The notes under the pieces are model-generated. The model did not search any database, was not told where the DNA came from, and was given only the letters and a program-made list of their open reading frames with translations. From assembly GCF_030406085.1 (NCBI RefSeq), contig NZ_CP129002.1:62001-126000 (forward strand): a DNA stretch of 64,000 nt, in the 5' to 3' direction. Origin of the DNA: Bartonella sp. TP. Lineage in GTDB: Bacteria > Pseudomonadota > Alphaproteobacteria > Rhizobiales > Rhizobiaceae. Positions 25,124 to 33,220 of this stretch are shown here, piece by piece; positions within the stretch are counted from its first letter, which is position 1, and the number at the start of each line of letters is the position of its first letter. The translations under genes and the position numbers were made by a program.

Positions 25124-27406
25124 ATGTCTGACGATAATCTAAGAGAAGCAGCGCTTTATTACCATAGCCATCCTAAGCCCGGCAAGCTAGAGATCCAGTC
25201 AACCAAAGCTTTAGGCAGCCAGCGTGATTTAGCCCTAGCTTACTCCCCAGGTGTGGCGGCACCTTGTTTGGCTATAAGCGAAGATCCGCACGCCGCAGCC
25301 TTGTATACCTCCCGGGCTAACCTGGTTGCTGTTATTTCAAATGGCAGTGCTGTTTTGGGACTTGGCAATATTGGCCCCTTAGCCTCGAAACCAGTTATGG
25401 AAGGCAAGGCAGTATTGTTCAAAAAATTTGCTGACATAGATGTATTTGACATAGAAATTGCCGCCGAAACCATCGATGCAATGGTAGAAACTATCACAAA
25501 TTTAGAGCCCACCTTTGGGGGAATAAATCTAGAAGATATCAAAGCACCTGAATGTTTCGAGGTTGAAGAACGCTTACGTGCAAAACTAAAAATACCCGTT
25601 TTTCACGACGACCAGCATGGCACGGCGATTATTGTTGCTGCCGCGATTATTAATGGCTTAGAGCTTGCGGGAAAAACACTCACCAATGCCAAAATTGTTA
25701 CTTCTGGGGGTGGTGCTGCAGCTATAGCTTGTTTAAACTTGTTATTAAGACTTGGTGCGCAACAGAAAAATATTTGGATTACCGATCTGCAAGGCGTAGT
25801 GTATAAAGACCGCCCAGAGCTTATGGATAAGTGGAAGATAGTTTATGCGCAAGATACAGAGGCTAGAAGCTTATCAGATATTATGCCAAACGCAGATATT
25901 TTCTTGGGCCTTTCTGCTGCAAATGTGTTGAGCGAAGAAAATGTTGCGAAGATGGCGCCAAAACCTTTAATTCTAGCTCTAGCTAATCCTACACCAGAGA
26001 TAATGCCAGAAAAGGCGCGTCATGCGCGGCCAGATGCCATGATTTGTACTGGTCGTTCTGATTATCCAAATCAGGTTAATAATGTCTTGTGCTTTCCCTA
26101 TATTTTTCGTGGGGCACTGGATGTTGGAGCCACGACTATTAATGAAGAAATGAAAATAGCTGCGGTATATGCCATAGCTAAATTAGCCAAAGAAAGCATG
26201 CCAGATGCGCAGGCTTGGTCAAATGAAAAAATGCGTTTTGGGGTAGATTATCTTATACCTTCACCTTTTGACCCACGTTTACTATTGCATATAGCCCCGG
26301 CTGTAGCGCAAGCAGCAATGGAATCGGGTGTGGCGTTGCGGCCCATTAGTGATATGTCGGCCTATATAGAAAATTTGCAGCGTTTTGTTTTTAAATCTGG
26401 CATGGTTATGAAACCAGTATTCGCAGCAGCGAAAACTGCAAGCGCAAAAAGGGTTATCTATTCCGACGGTGAAGATGAGCGTGTTTTACGCGCGGCAAAA
26501 GTTGTTAGTGAAGAAAAAATAGCACTGCCAATTCTTACTGGCCGTAAAGATGTAATTTTAGAAAAAATGGCGCATATAGGTGTTAAATTAAAGCTTGAGC
26601 GTGACTTCATAGTTTATAATCCAGAGGAAAATAAAAATTATAAACGCTATGTTGAGCTATTTGTGCAGCTTTCAGGCCGCCGCGGCATAACTGAAGAAGC
26701 GGCTAAAAAAGCAGTACGCACTAGCTCTACAATTTTTTCGGCCTTGGCTTTAATGAATAATGACGCTGACGCTATGATGTGTGGCCTAAGTGGGCAATTT
26801 GAGCGTAGCCTTGAAATAGTGAAGAAAGTTATAGGCATAGATAGCCAAGCCAAGCGTTTATCTGCCTTAAGCTTGTTAATAATGCGCGACAATATATTGT
26901 TTTTAACCGATAGCTATATAAATCCTGAACCAACAGCCCAGGAAATTGCTGAACTTGCCATACTGGCCGCACAAGAAGTGCAAGAATTCTGCATAAAGCC
27001 AAGAGTCGCTCTTTTATCAAATTCTAATTTTGGTTCTAAAGACAATGCAAGCTCATTGAAAATGCGCAAGGCTGCAGAAATTTTAAAAGAAATAGCACCT
27101 GATTTAGAGGCCGATGGGGAAATGCATGGCGACACAGCGCTTTCAACCGCGTTGCGCCAGCGCGCCTATCCACACTCTACCTTGCAACAAGATGCAAATT
27201 TATTGGTTTTTCCAAATTTGGATGCGGCTAATATTACGCTTAATGTAGTAAAGCAAACGACAAATGCATTACATGTAGGCCCAATTTTGTTGGGCCAGGC
27301 ACGGGCTGTTCATATTTTAACGCCTTCTATAACGTCTCGTGGTGTGGTTAATATGACGGCAATAGCCGTTGTGGGGGCAAATCGCAAAAAAACAGCGTCC
27401 GATTAG
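25124..27406 (+). CDS. maeB: Malic enzyme with C-terminal phosphotransacetylase-like domain
   Basis: Oxidative decarboxylation of malate to pyruvate with NAD(P)H production. At 760 residues it is the large Gram-negative type. The N-terminal half is the malic enzyme: YSPGVAAPCLAI, the metal-binding NLEDIKAPECFEVEE, FHDDQHGTAII and the Rossmann segment VTSGGGAAAIACLNLL. From about residue 430 a phosphotransacetylase-like domain follows (RVIYSDGEDERVLRAAKV), which regulates activity and oligomer state in relatives. Whether NAD or NADP is preferred cannot be read here. mazG starts 18 bp downstream, so an operon is likely. Feeds pyruvate to the dehydrogenase complex encoded at 41-46 kb. Confidence 0.95.
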   Translation: MSDDNLREAALYYHSHPKPGKLEIQSTKALGSQRDLALAYSPGVAAPCLAISEDPHAAALYTSRANLVAVISNGSAVLGLGNIGPLASKPVMEGKAVLFKKFADIDVFDIEIAAETIDAMVETITNLEPTFGGINLEDIKAPECFEVEERLRAKLKIPVFHDDQHGTAIIVAAAIINGLELAGKTLTNAKIVTSGGGAAAIACLNLLLRLGAQQKNIWITDLQGVVYKDRPELMDKWKIVYAQDTEARSLSDIMPNADIFLGLSAANVLSEENVAKMAPKPLILALANPTPEIMPEKARHARPDAMICTGRSDYPNQVNNVLCFPYIFRGALDVGATTINEEMKIAAVYAIAKLAKESMPDAQAWSNEKMRFGVDYLIPSPFDPRLLLHIAPAVAQAAMESGVALRPISDMSAYIENLQRFVFKSGMVMKPVFAAAKTASAKRVIYSDGEDERVLRAAKVVSEEKIALPILTGRKDVILEKMAHIGVKLKLERDFIVYNPEENKNYKRYVELFVQLSGRRGITEEAAKKAVRTSSTIFSALALMNNDADAMMCGLSGQFERSLEIVKKVIGIDSQAKRLSALSLLIMRDNILFLTDSYINPEPTAQEIAELAILAAQEVQEFCIKPRVALLSNSNFGSKDNASSLKMRKAAEILKEIAPDLEADGEMHGDTALSTALRQRAYPHSTLQQDANLLVFPNLDAANITLNVVKQTTNALHVGPILLGQARAVHILTPSITSRGVVNMTAIAVVGANRKKTASD

Positions 27407-27424
27407 CTATAGATAGAGAGTAAA

Positions 27425-27991
27425 TTGAGCGAAACGAAAATTGAAGACTTAATTAATATTATTAATAAATTGCGCGACCCTGTCTCTGGCTGCCCATGGG
27501 CCCAGCAGCAAAGCTACGAATCTTTAACAACCTATATAATAGAAGAAGCTATGGAAAGCGTCGAAGCTATTGTTGAAAGGAAAGAAGATGAGCTGTGCGC
27601 AGAGCTCGGCGACCTGCTTTTTCAAATAGCTTTTTGCGCTGTTATTGCTACAGAAAAACAAAGCTTTACTTTTGCCGATATAGTAGATGCTATAGTTAGC
27701 AAATTACAAAGGCGGAATCCGCATATTTTTCAACCCGGAAATATACAAGCTTATAGTCAGGCAGAAAATAAATTAGCTTTTGTAACCAAACAATGGCAAG
27801 AAATAAAAGCTTTAGAAAATCCAACCCCTAAACTGGCAAAAGAAGAGAACTTGCCAGTCGCCCTGGCAATTGCCGCGGATAAGTTTAAAGAGTTGCAATT
27901 GCAAAGCAAAGCTGAATGCAAAAAGAGCAAGACCTATAGCGAGCTCTTAGATGCTGTTTTGCAGATTGGCCGAATATTAAACAGAACCTGA
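27425..27991 (+). CDS. mazG: MazG nucleoside triphosphate pyrophosphohydrolase, shortened C-terminus
   Basis: Hydrolyses (d)NTPs to monophosphates; a house-cleaning enzyme. The first domain is intact: LRDPVSGCPWAQQQSYESL, EEAMESVEAI and ELGDLLFQIAFCAVIA carry the metal-binding E-x2-E...E-x2-D pattern. The protein ends at 188 residues, while two-domain MazG proteins are around 260-280. A LPVALAIAADKFKELQ stretch looks like the start of the second domain, but its catalytic helices are absent. The start is a TTG. The last 15 bp overlap the convergent Fe-S carrier gene. Confidence 0.87.
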   Translation: MSETKIEDLINIINKLRDPVSGCPWAQQQSYESLTTYIIEEAMESVEAIVERKEDELCAELGDLLFQIAFCAVIATEKQSFTFADIVDAIVSKLQRRNPHIFQPGNIQAYSQAENKLAFVTKQWQEIKALENPTPKLAKEENLPVALAIAADKFKELQLQSKAECKKSKTYSELLDAVLQIGRILNRT

Positions 27992-28330
27992 AGCTTTTGT
28001 TAAAGAAACCGACTCGCCACAACCACAAGACGCCGTTTGATTTGGATTATTAAACACAAAGCCAGATTTTAACTTTGTTTCTTGATAATCTATCTCGGTG
28101 CCTAATAAATATAAAAAAGCGTCGCGCTTTATAAAAAAGCAAACGCCACCTTGCTCTAACCGATCTGCATCATCTGGTTTCTCATAAGCTATATCAACAC
28201 TATATTCCATGCCAGCGCAACCGCCTTTTTTTAGGCCTAAAACTAACCCCTGTGCACCAGCTTGATTTTGTAAAATTTGCTTTACACGCGTTAAAGCGGC
28301 ATCTGTTAATGATAAAATAGACTTAGACAT
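27977..28330 (-). CDS. A-type iron-sulfur carrier protein (SufA/ErpA/IscA family)
   Basis: A 117-residue HesB-domain protein that receives a nascent Fe-S cluster and passes it to apoproteins. The three ligand cysteines are visible: Cys in KKGGCAGMEY (about residue 38) and the pair in TASCGCGES (about 103 and 105). No suf genes lie beside it, so SufA versus ErpA cannot be settled. Likely clients in this window are LipA and RirA. Divergent from cytochrome c. Confidence 0.88.
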   Translation of the reverse strand: MSKSILSLTDAALTRVKQILQNQAGAQGLVLGLKKGGCAGMEYSVDIAYEKPDDADRLEQGGVCFFIKRDAFLYLLGTEIDYQETKLKSGFVFNNPNQTASCGCGESVSLTKASGSV

Positions 28331-28387
28331 ATGAAATAGCTTGTGTTATATAAAGAAGTATCATTATAGCATATAAAAATCTTTTTT

Positions 28388-28774
28388 ATGAGACCTATCC
28401 ATTATTTTTTCGCTGTTATTCTGTTGGGGTGTTTTGCTATACCACTAGTATTTGCTGAGCCCCACGCACAGCGCGGAGCTAAAATTTTTAAGCGCTGCGC
28501 TGCATGCCATTTTATAGAAAAAGATAAGAACAAAATTGGGCCCAGTTTGTACAAAATTATAGGCCGCAGAGCCGCCACAATAGCAAACTATAATTATTCA
28601 CCAGCAATGAAGGCTGCTGGCGCTGCTGGGCTGCTATGGACAGAAGAAAACTTGCAAAACTATTTGCATGACCCACACAATATGGTAAAAGGAACAAAAA
28701 TGGCCGCAGTGAAAATAAACAACCCACAAGATTTCAAGGATTTATTAATTTATTTACAATCTACTGGTAAATAA
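28388..28774 (+). CDS. Class I c-type cytochrome (cycM-like)
   Basis: A 128-residue periplasmic or membrane-anchored electron carrier. The N-terminal hydrophobic segment (about 5-23, [18 protein letters not shown]) acts as export signal and may remain as an anchor. The haem site is CAACH, about residue 38; the distal ligand is probably Met in [12 protein letters not shown]. The [25 protein letters not shown] block matches mitochondrial-type cytochrome c552/cycM. tRNA-Pro follows within 10 bp. Confidence 0.9.
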   Translation: MRPIHYFFAVILLGCFAIPLVFAEPHAQRGAKIFKRCAACHFIEKDKNKIGPSLYKIIGRRAATIANYNYSPAMKAAGAAGLLWTEENLQNYLHDPHNMVKGTKMAAVKINNPQDFKDLLIYLQSTGK

Positions 28775-28783
28775 TTATTCTTA

Positions 28784-28860
<77 letters not shown>

Positions 28861-28944
28861 TTTTGCAAACAACTTACTTGCTATAGTCTTTAACTGCTAT
28901 ATTTATGAATAGGTCATAAGTTAATATGTTAAGGGCACGCACAG

Positions 28945-29514
28945 TTGGAGCAAATAGAGGACAAAAAAGGAACATTTATAATTCTGCACAGTAAACGTGA
29001 AGCGCCTGATATTTACAAATCTGCTGAAAAAGAGCTAAACGCTTATGGTTATGCAATACAGCTGCTCGAGCATAATAAAAACATTAAAAGCTTCTGTACC
29101 TATCTAGTGCAATCTGATTCTCCGCAGCCTTATTATATTTTAGCTTATGGTGAGAGCGTTCGCCGGTTGGCGAAATTAAAAAAATCGTTACCCGCAAAAT
29201 TAGAAGCAATTATTTTGATTTCTCCTATAGTAGCTATCAATAAGCTAATCAATTTTAGAGGGCGAACCATATTGCAAAAGCCAAATTTTTTATCAGGCCA
29301 TAAAACATCTATTTTAATATTTACCACAAGCTTAGCCAGTAATAAATATTTAGACACTATAGCGGATATGTGTACTAGCTATCGCATGATATATAGTATA
29401 GTTATTAAAGGGGCAAAGACGCATCTATTAGAAGATTCATCTGCTTATCAAAATCAATTTTGGGCAGGGTTACGTGCTTATTTAAATCTTGGCAAGTCTC
29501 AGGAAACTTTTTAG
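28945..29514 (+). CDS. Hypothetical protein, weakly alpha/beta-hydrolase-like
   Basis: I do not recognise this 189-residue protein with certainty. It is soluble, with an alternating strand/helix pattern (TFIILHS; YYILAYGESVRRL; AIILISPIVAI; TSILIFTTSLAS) like a small alpha/beta hydrolase. The AYGESV turn would be the nucleophile elbow and the THLLED segment a possible late His, but a clear catalytic Asp is not obvious. The start is a TTG after AAGGG. It lies 91 bp upstream of cpdR on the same strand, and relatives often have a hydrolase-like gene near cpdR. Confidence 0.5.
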   Translation: MEQIEDKKGTFIILHSKREAPDIYKSAEKELNAYGYAIQLLEHNKNIKSFCTYLVQSDSPQPYYILAYGESVRRLAKLKKSLPAKLEAIILISPIVAINKLINFRGRTILQKPNFLSGHKTSILIFTTSLASNKYLDTIADMCTSYRMIYSIVIKGAKTHLLEDSSAYQNQFWAGLRAYLNLGKSQETF

Positions 29515-29605
29515 CCATATAATGGTTTAAATACTAGCCTGTAATAAAATCTTAAAACATTGCGACTAAGATATGCTTAATTTATATTATGAATTGGGTG
29601 AAATA

Positions 29606-29968
29606 ATGAAAAGAATCTTGCTAGCCGAAGATGACAATGACATGAGACGCTTTTTAGCAAACGCCTTGCAAAAGGCTGGCTACGAAGTTGTAGATTATGA
29701 CAATGGCGTTAGCGCTTATCAGCGTTTAAAAGAAGAACCGTTTTCTTTGTTGCTAACAGATATTGTAATGCCAGAGATGGATGGTATGGAGCTGGCGCAT
29801 AAAGCCACGCAGCTTGACCCTGACCTGAAAATTATGTTTATCACTGGCTTTGCGGCGGTATCCTTAGCCAATGACCAAGCAGCACCCCATAACGCCAAAG
29901 TGCTTTCAAAACCCTTCCATTTAAGAGAATTAGTAGCGCAAGTAGAAAAAATATTAATTGCGGCTTAA
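29606..29968 (+). CDS. cpdR: Response regulator CpdR
   Basis: Single-domain receiver (120 residues) that, when unphosphorylated, directs ClpXP to degrade cell-cycle proteins such as PdeA, and through that system controls CtrA turnover. It has acidic pocket AEDDND, phospho-acceptor Asp52 in LLLTDIVMPEMDG, the MFITGFAAVSL stretch and KPF. I use the ATG at 29606 (MKRILLAEDD), preceded by GGGTGA; an upstream ATG would add 11 residues not found in relatives. Signature segments closely match Caulobacter CpdR. tRNA-Val follows. Confidence 0.94.
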   Translation: MKRILLAEDDNDMRRFLANALQKAGYEVVDYDNGVSAYQRLKEEPFSLLLTDIVMPEMDGMELAHKATQLDPDLKIMFITGFAAVSLANDQAAPHNAKVLSKPFHLRELVAQVEKILIAA

Positions 29969-29974
29969 CTATTA

Positions 29975-30003
29975 TTGACTGTGAACAAAAACTAGATTAA
30001 TCA
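29975..30003 (+). promoter_or_regulatory. Candidate promoter of tRNA-Val
   Basis: TTGACT (29975-29980), a 17 bp spacer and TAATCA (29998-30003), ending 13 bp before the mature tRNA. The -35 is good; the -10 is weak. Confidence 0.45.
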
Positions 30004-30016
30004 TAGATATCGTTGG

Positions 30017-30091
30017 GGGCGTGTAGCTCAGCGGGAGAGCACTACAGTGACATTGTAGGGGTCACAGGTTCAATCCCTGTCACGCCCACCA
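30017..30091 (+). tRNA. tRNA-Val (anticodon GAC)
   Basis: A 75-base cloverleaf: acceptor GGGCGTG pairs with CACGCCC, the anticodon stem CTACA/TGTAG encloses GTGACAT with GAC at 30049-30051, and the T-arm is CAGGTTCAATCCCTG. CCA is encoded. It follows cpdR. Confidence 0.95.
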
Positions 30092-30113
30092 TTACAGAAT
30101 TGATTTTATTTAT

Positions 30114-32303
30114 ATGAAGAAATTGCAAGCCGGACTAGTTTTTGCTAGTCTAATTTTTCCTTTCACCCCAGCGAATGCTATTTTATTACGCTCTGGCGGG
30201 GCGCAATTTGAGATAAACCCAGAAACATTGCAAATTAATGCTGATTCTGTTGTTTTAAATAAAGCTCATACAAAGCAAAAACTGATTAACCTAACTACCT
30301 CGTCTAGCGAGGCAAGCTGGCAGTGGCCAGAGCGACATATCCAGGTAAATACAAAAGTTGACGGCGATGATTTACACATTACTATAGCTAGTGATCATCC
30401 GCAAAAACTTAACTAGTTCCGGTTGCCTTCTAATTTTGATAATCTAGAATTGCCAATAGGTGAAGGCAGTAGAATCCCCCTTGGAAATATGCAATGGATG
30501 TCTTATTTGACAACCGAGCTTTCGTCTATGGACAGTAATTTTGACTTAAAATTGCCGCTATGGAGCTTAGAAAAAAAGGGGAAGGTTTATAGCTGGATAT
30601 TATTATCGCCCTTTAGCAATAATATTTCTTTTACAAAAACTGACAATAACTTAAACATGCAAGCAGAGCATGAATTTAATAAATTTAACCAGCCACAAAA
30701 GTTCGAAGTGCTATTACATATAGGCGCTACTCCTTTATCTGGTGCCATTCGCTATCGCAAATATTTGCAAGATACTAAACAATTTACTAGCTTGCGCGAT
30801 AAGGTAAAAACGGTAATTCAAGGGACTAAATTAATTGGTGCCACACACCTGTATTTATGGGGCAATACACTATTATCAACTGAAGATATAAAGGATTGGC
30901 CGAGATTTCTTGCCTTTTTGCAAACCTCTGGTGGCAAATCTATTTGGCAACATCTTGATCTCGAAACACAAAAAACTATACAAAAATTGCACGACCATGT
31001 GCCGGAAACTTGGCAAAAAGCGAGTTTGATAGAAGCTATCGATAATGCTTTACAAGCTCTTGTACCTGTAAATTCATCACCAGACCATCCCGATTTTTTA
31101 GCCGCACAACACCAACAGGCCGTAAAGCTAAACCAATTGGCACAGCGCTTGCTCGGGCATTTTTTATCACCAGCAAAAAATTGGGGCACAGGACTGTCTG
31201 AGCCTGTTATAAAAACTCTGCACGACGCAGGTCTGGCTCGTTTATGGCTAGGCACCGATAATTGGACAAGCGTTTTCTTGCATCCCCATGCAGTAAAAAT
31301 AGCTAAGGACAATGGCTATTTAATAGCAAGCTATGATTCATACGATACTGGCATCCCACGCGGTCTCAATGATAGTTGGCTTACGTCACAAATGCCCAGC
31401 AAATTAATAGAAAAATGCGCAATAATTCAAGCAGACGGCAGTAAAAAGACTGGCTTTGGCGGGCAAGGCTATTATCTCAACCCTGCTTGCGTACTATCCT
31501 TTTCTCAAAATAGAATGCGCTCGCTCGTTGATTTTGGCGGGCTAAACAGTCTGTTTCTTGATGTTGATGGCACTGGTATGGTTTCGGATGATTATAATGA
31601 AAAACACCCCCTTAGCAGCGAAAATATGGCAGCGGCTCGAAACAAACGCCTGACATGGTTTAGCGATAGTATTAAATTACCCCTTGGCTCAGAAGACGGC
31701 AATGCCGTAACAGCCCAACATCTTATGTTTGCGCATGGTATGGAAAGCTGGGGCTTTGGTTGGCGCGACAAAGATATGAGGCATAACAAAGAATCCCCTT
31801 ATTATCTAGGTGCTTGGTGGCCGAGTTCGCAACCAGCAACTTTTTTTGCTACGGCTAAGGTAAAGCCGCTTTACCGCAGGGTGGCGTTTGACCCACGCTA
31901 TCGCTTGCCATTATACCAGGCTGTGTTTCACGATTCTGTGATAACTACCCATCATTGGACGCTTGATAATTTAAAATTTAGTGAAGTAAAACAAACTCGC
32001 AATTTACTAAGCCAGCTGTACAACACGCCGCCACTATTTAATTTAAGCCGTAGCACGCTAAAAGCACGTTTGCCAGAGATTATCAAGGTAGCAGAACCTT
32101 TTCGTATTTTGCATCAGGTCTTGTGGGACAAAGCTCTAACGGGGTTTCGCTGGCTTGACCATGATGGGTGGCTACAAGAAACCACTTTTAGCGACGGCTC
32201 TAAACTCACGGTTAATTTTGGAGATACTGCAACGAATGGTATCTCCCCGCATAGTTTACGAGCCCGCTTACGCGACGGTCGCGTCTTAAATTTTAGCGAA
32301 TAA
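30114..32303 (+). pseudogene. Secreted glycoside-hydrolase-like protein interrupted by one in-frame amber codon
   Basis: A single frame of 729 sense and stop positions before the final stop, broken only by TAG at 30414-30416 (codon 101). Before it are a signal peptide (to about ANA, residue 23) and a beta-rich domain; after it the frame continues without shift (first possible restart TTG at 30423). The long part carries hydrolase-like blocks such as LARLWLGTDNW, SYDSYDTGIPRG, LFLDVDGTGMVSDD and PLYQAVFHDSVITTHHW, which remind me of the GH101/DUF5696 type of TIM-barrel glycosidases. The family call is tentative. No ribosome site is evident, and the gene begins only 22 bp after tRNA-Val. The downstream sequence looks well preserved, so the stop is recent, an assembly error or suppressed. 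Confidence 0.65.
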
Positions 32304-32306
32304 CGC

Positions 32307-32759
32307 TTAGGCAGAAAGATTCCACATAGCTACTTCGTTGCTTCTTCTATTAACTAGCCCTTGAATTGGCGCTGTTCTACCTTTTGTCCATTTCATTAGT
32401 TCTATCGGAACCTCGTGATATTCATGCTTGTTTAATTTTTTTAGTAAGTCTGATTTCTTAAAATGCCCTACACCCACATTATAGGCAAAGCACACTAGAG
32501 CCCCAAACTGCAAATCATTTAGCGGCACATCCACTAAACGCTCTACCTCTTTTTCAAAAAAATGCAGATCTCGGCGCAAAATCGTCTCAGCTTCACCTTC
32601 TGTTATGCTCATGCCTTCATGTGGGGCTGGCGCTCCAGCAACTGCGGTGTGCCCATAACCTATGGTCCATATGCCGTTTGAGTCCTTGTAGGCCTTTGCG
32701 CGAAACCCTTCCCATTCTTTTAATTTGCCAAGGCAATAATCATTAATATGTCTAGTCAT
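32307..32759 (-). CDS. T4-type lysozyme / endolysin (GH24)
   Basis: A 150-residue muramidase. The catalytic triad has T4 spacing: Glu17 (KEWEGF), Asp26 (YKDSNG) and Thr32 (GIWTIGYGHT). The rest of the fold is present, including LNDLQFGALVCFAYNVGVGHF and WTKGRTAPIQGLVNRRSNEVAMW. It has no signal peptide or anchor, and no holin or spanin gene lies nearby, so release would need another route. Probably a phage-derived gene retained alone. It ends 3 bp from the convergent hydrolase-like gene. Confidence 0.9.
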   Translation of the reverse strand: MTRHINDYCLGKLKEWEGFRAKAYKDSNGIWTIGYGHTAVAGAPAPHEGMSITEGEAETILRRDLHFFEKEVERLVDVPLNDLQFGALVCFAYNVGVGHFKKSDLLKKLNKHEYHEVPIELMKWTKGRTAPIQGLVNRRSNEVAMWNLSA

Positions 32760-32847
32760 TTGTTACCTCATTTTTCCTATAATATATTTAGCTAAGCTTG
32801 TATGCCATACTCTAAACTTTTATTTGCAAGAGTGAAGATAACGTTGT

Positions 32848-32970
32848 ATGAAAAAAAAAGTTCACTCAGCCACTGAGCAAGCAATGGAGCTACAGTCCAT
32901 ATTCTTTAAATATTTCGCGCTAAAATTGATTATATTAGCGCTAAAAGCAACAAAATTCCCCTTATACTGA
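32848..32970 (+). CDS. Possible 40-residue small protein (weak)
   Basis: ATG at 32848 opens 40 codons: a short lysine-rich N-terminus (MKKKVHSATEQ), then a hydrophobic/amphipathic stretch (FFKYFALKLIILALKATKF). GAGTGAAGA lies about 10-18 bases upstream. It could be a small membrane peptide or a chance frame; no relatives are known to me. Confidence 0.22.
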   Translation: MKKKVHSATEQAMELQSIFFKYFALKLIILALKATKFPLY

Positions 32971-33095
32971 GCTGCCCTATAGATTGCCACAGATATTTCC
33001 ATAGTCTTAGCATTTCTGCACATAAGCAAAACACCCTATTTCATAGCGCTGATGTGAATAAATTATATAAAAAATTAATTTTTTGCATTTTTCGC

Positions 33096-33124
33096 TTGCA
33101 TAATCCTTCGATCTTATTTATAAG
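33096..33124 (+). promoter_or_regulatory. Promoter of tRNA-Glu
   Basis: TTGCAT (33096-33101), a 17 bp spacer and TATAAG (33119-33124) end 15 bp before the mature tRNA 5' end. Confidence 0.6.
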
Positions 33125-33138
33125 CAACATTACTGCTT

Positions 33139-33213
33139 GCGCCCATCGTCTAGCGGTTAGGACATCGCCCTTTCACGGCGGAAACAGGGGTTCGATTCCC
33201 CTTGGGCGTACCA
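33139..33213 (+). tRNA. tRNA-Glu (anticodon TTC)
   Basis: A 75-base cloverleaf: acceptor GCGCCCA pairs with TGGGCGT (first pair G-U), the D-arm is of the Glu type (GTCTAGCGGTTAGGAC), the anticodon loop is CTTTCAC with TTC at 33172-33174 and the T-arm is AGGGGTTCGATTCCCCT. CCA is encoded. It converges on trkA, whose end is 8 bp away. Confidence 0.96.
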
Positions 33214-33220
33214 GTTTCTC

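Larger units (their letters stand above)
32760..33138. other. Gene-poor intergenic stretch before tRNA-Glu (379 bp)
   Basis: It holds the upstream region of the lysozyme gene, one possible 40-codon ORF (32848-32970) and the tRNA-Glu promoter. Nine-base direct repeats GCGCTAAAA at 32917-32925 and 32938-32946 are 21 bp apart. No RNA gene or integrase remnant is recognised. Confidence 0.55.

Noticed and set aside
30818-31312. 164-codon open frame on the - strand
   Set aside because: Antisense shadow of the hydrolase-like gene; composition is a mirror of its codons.
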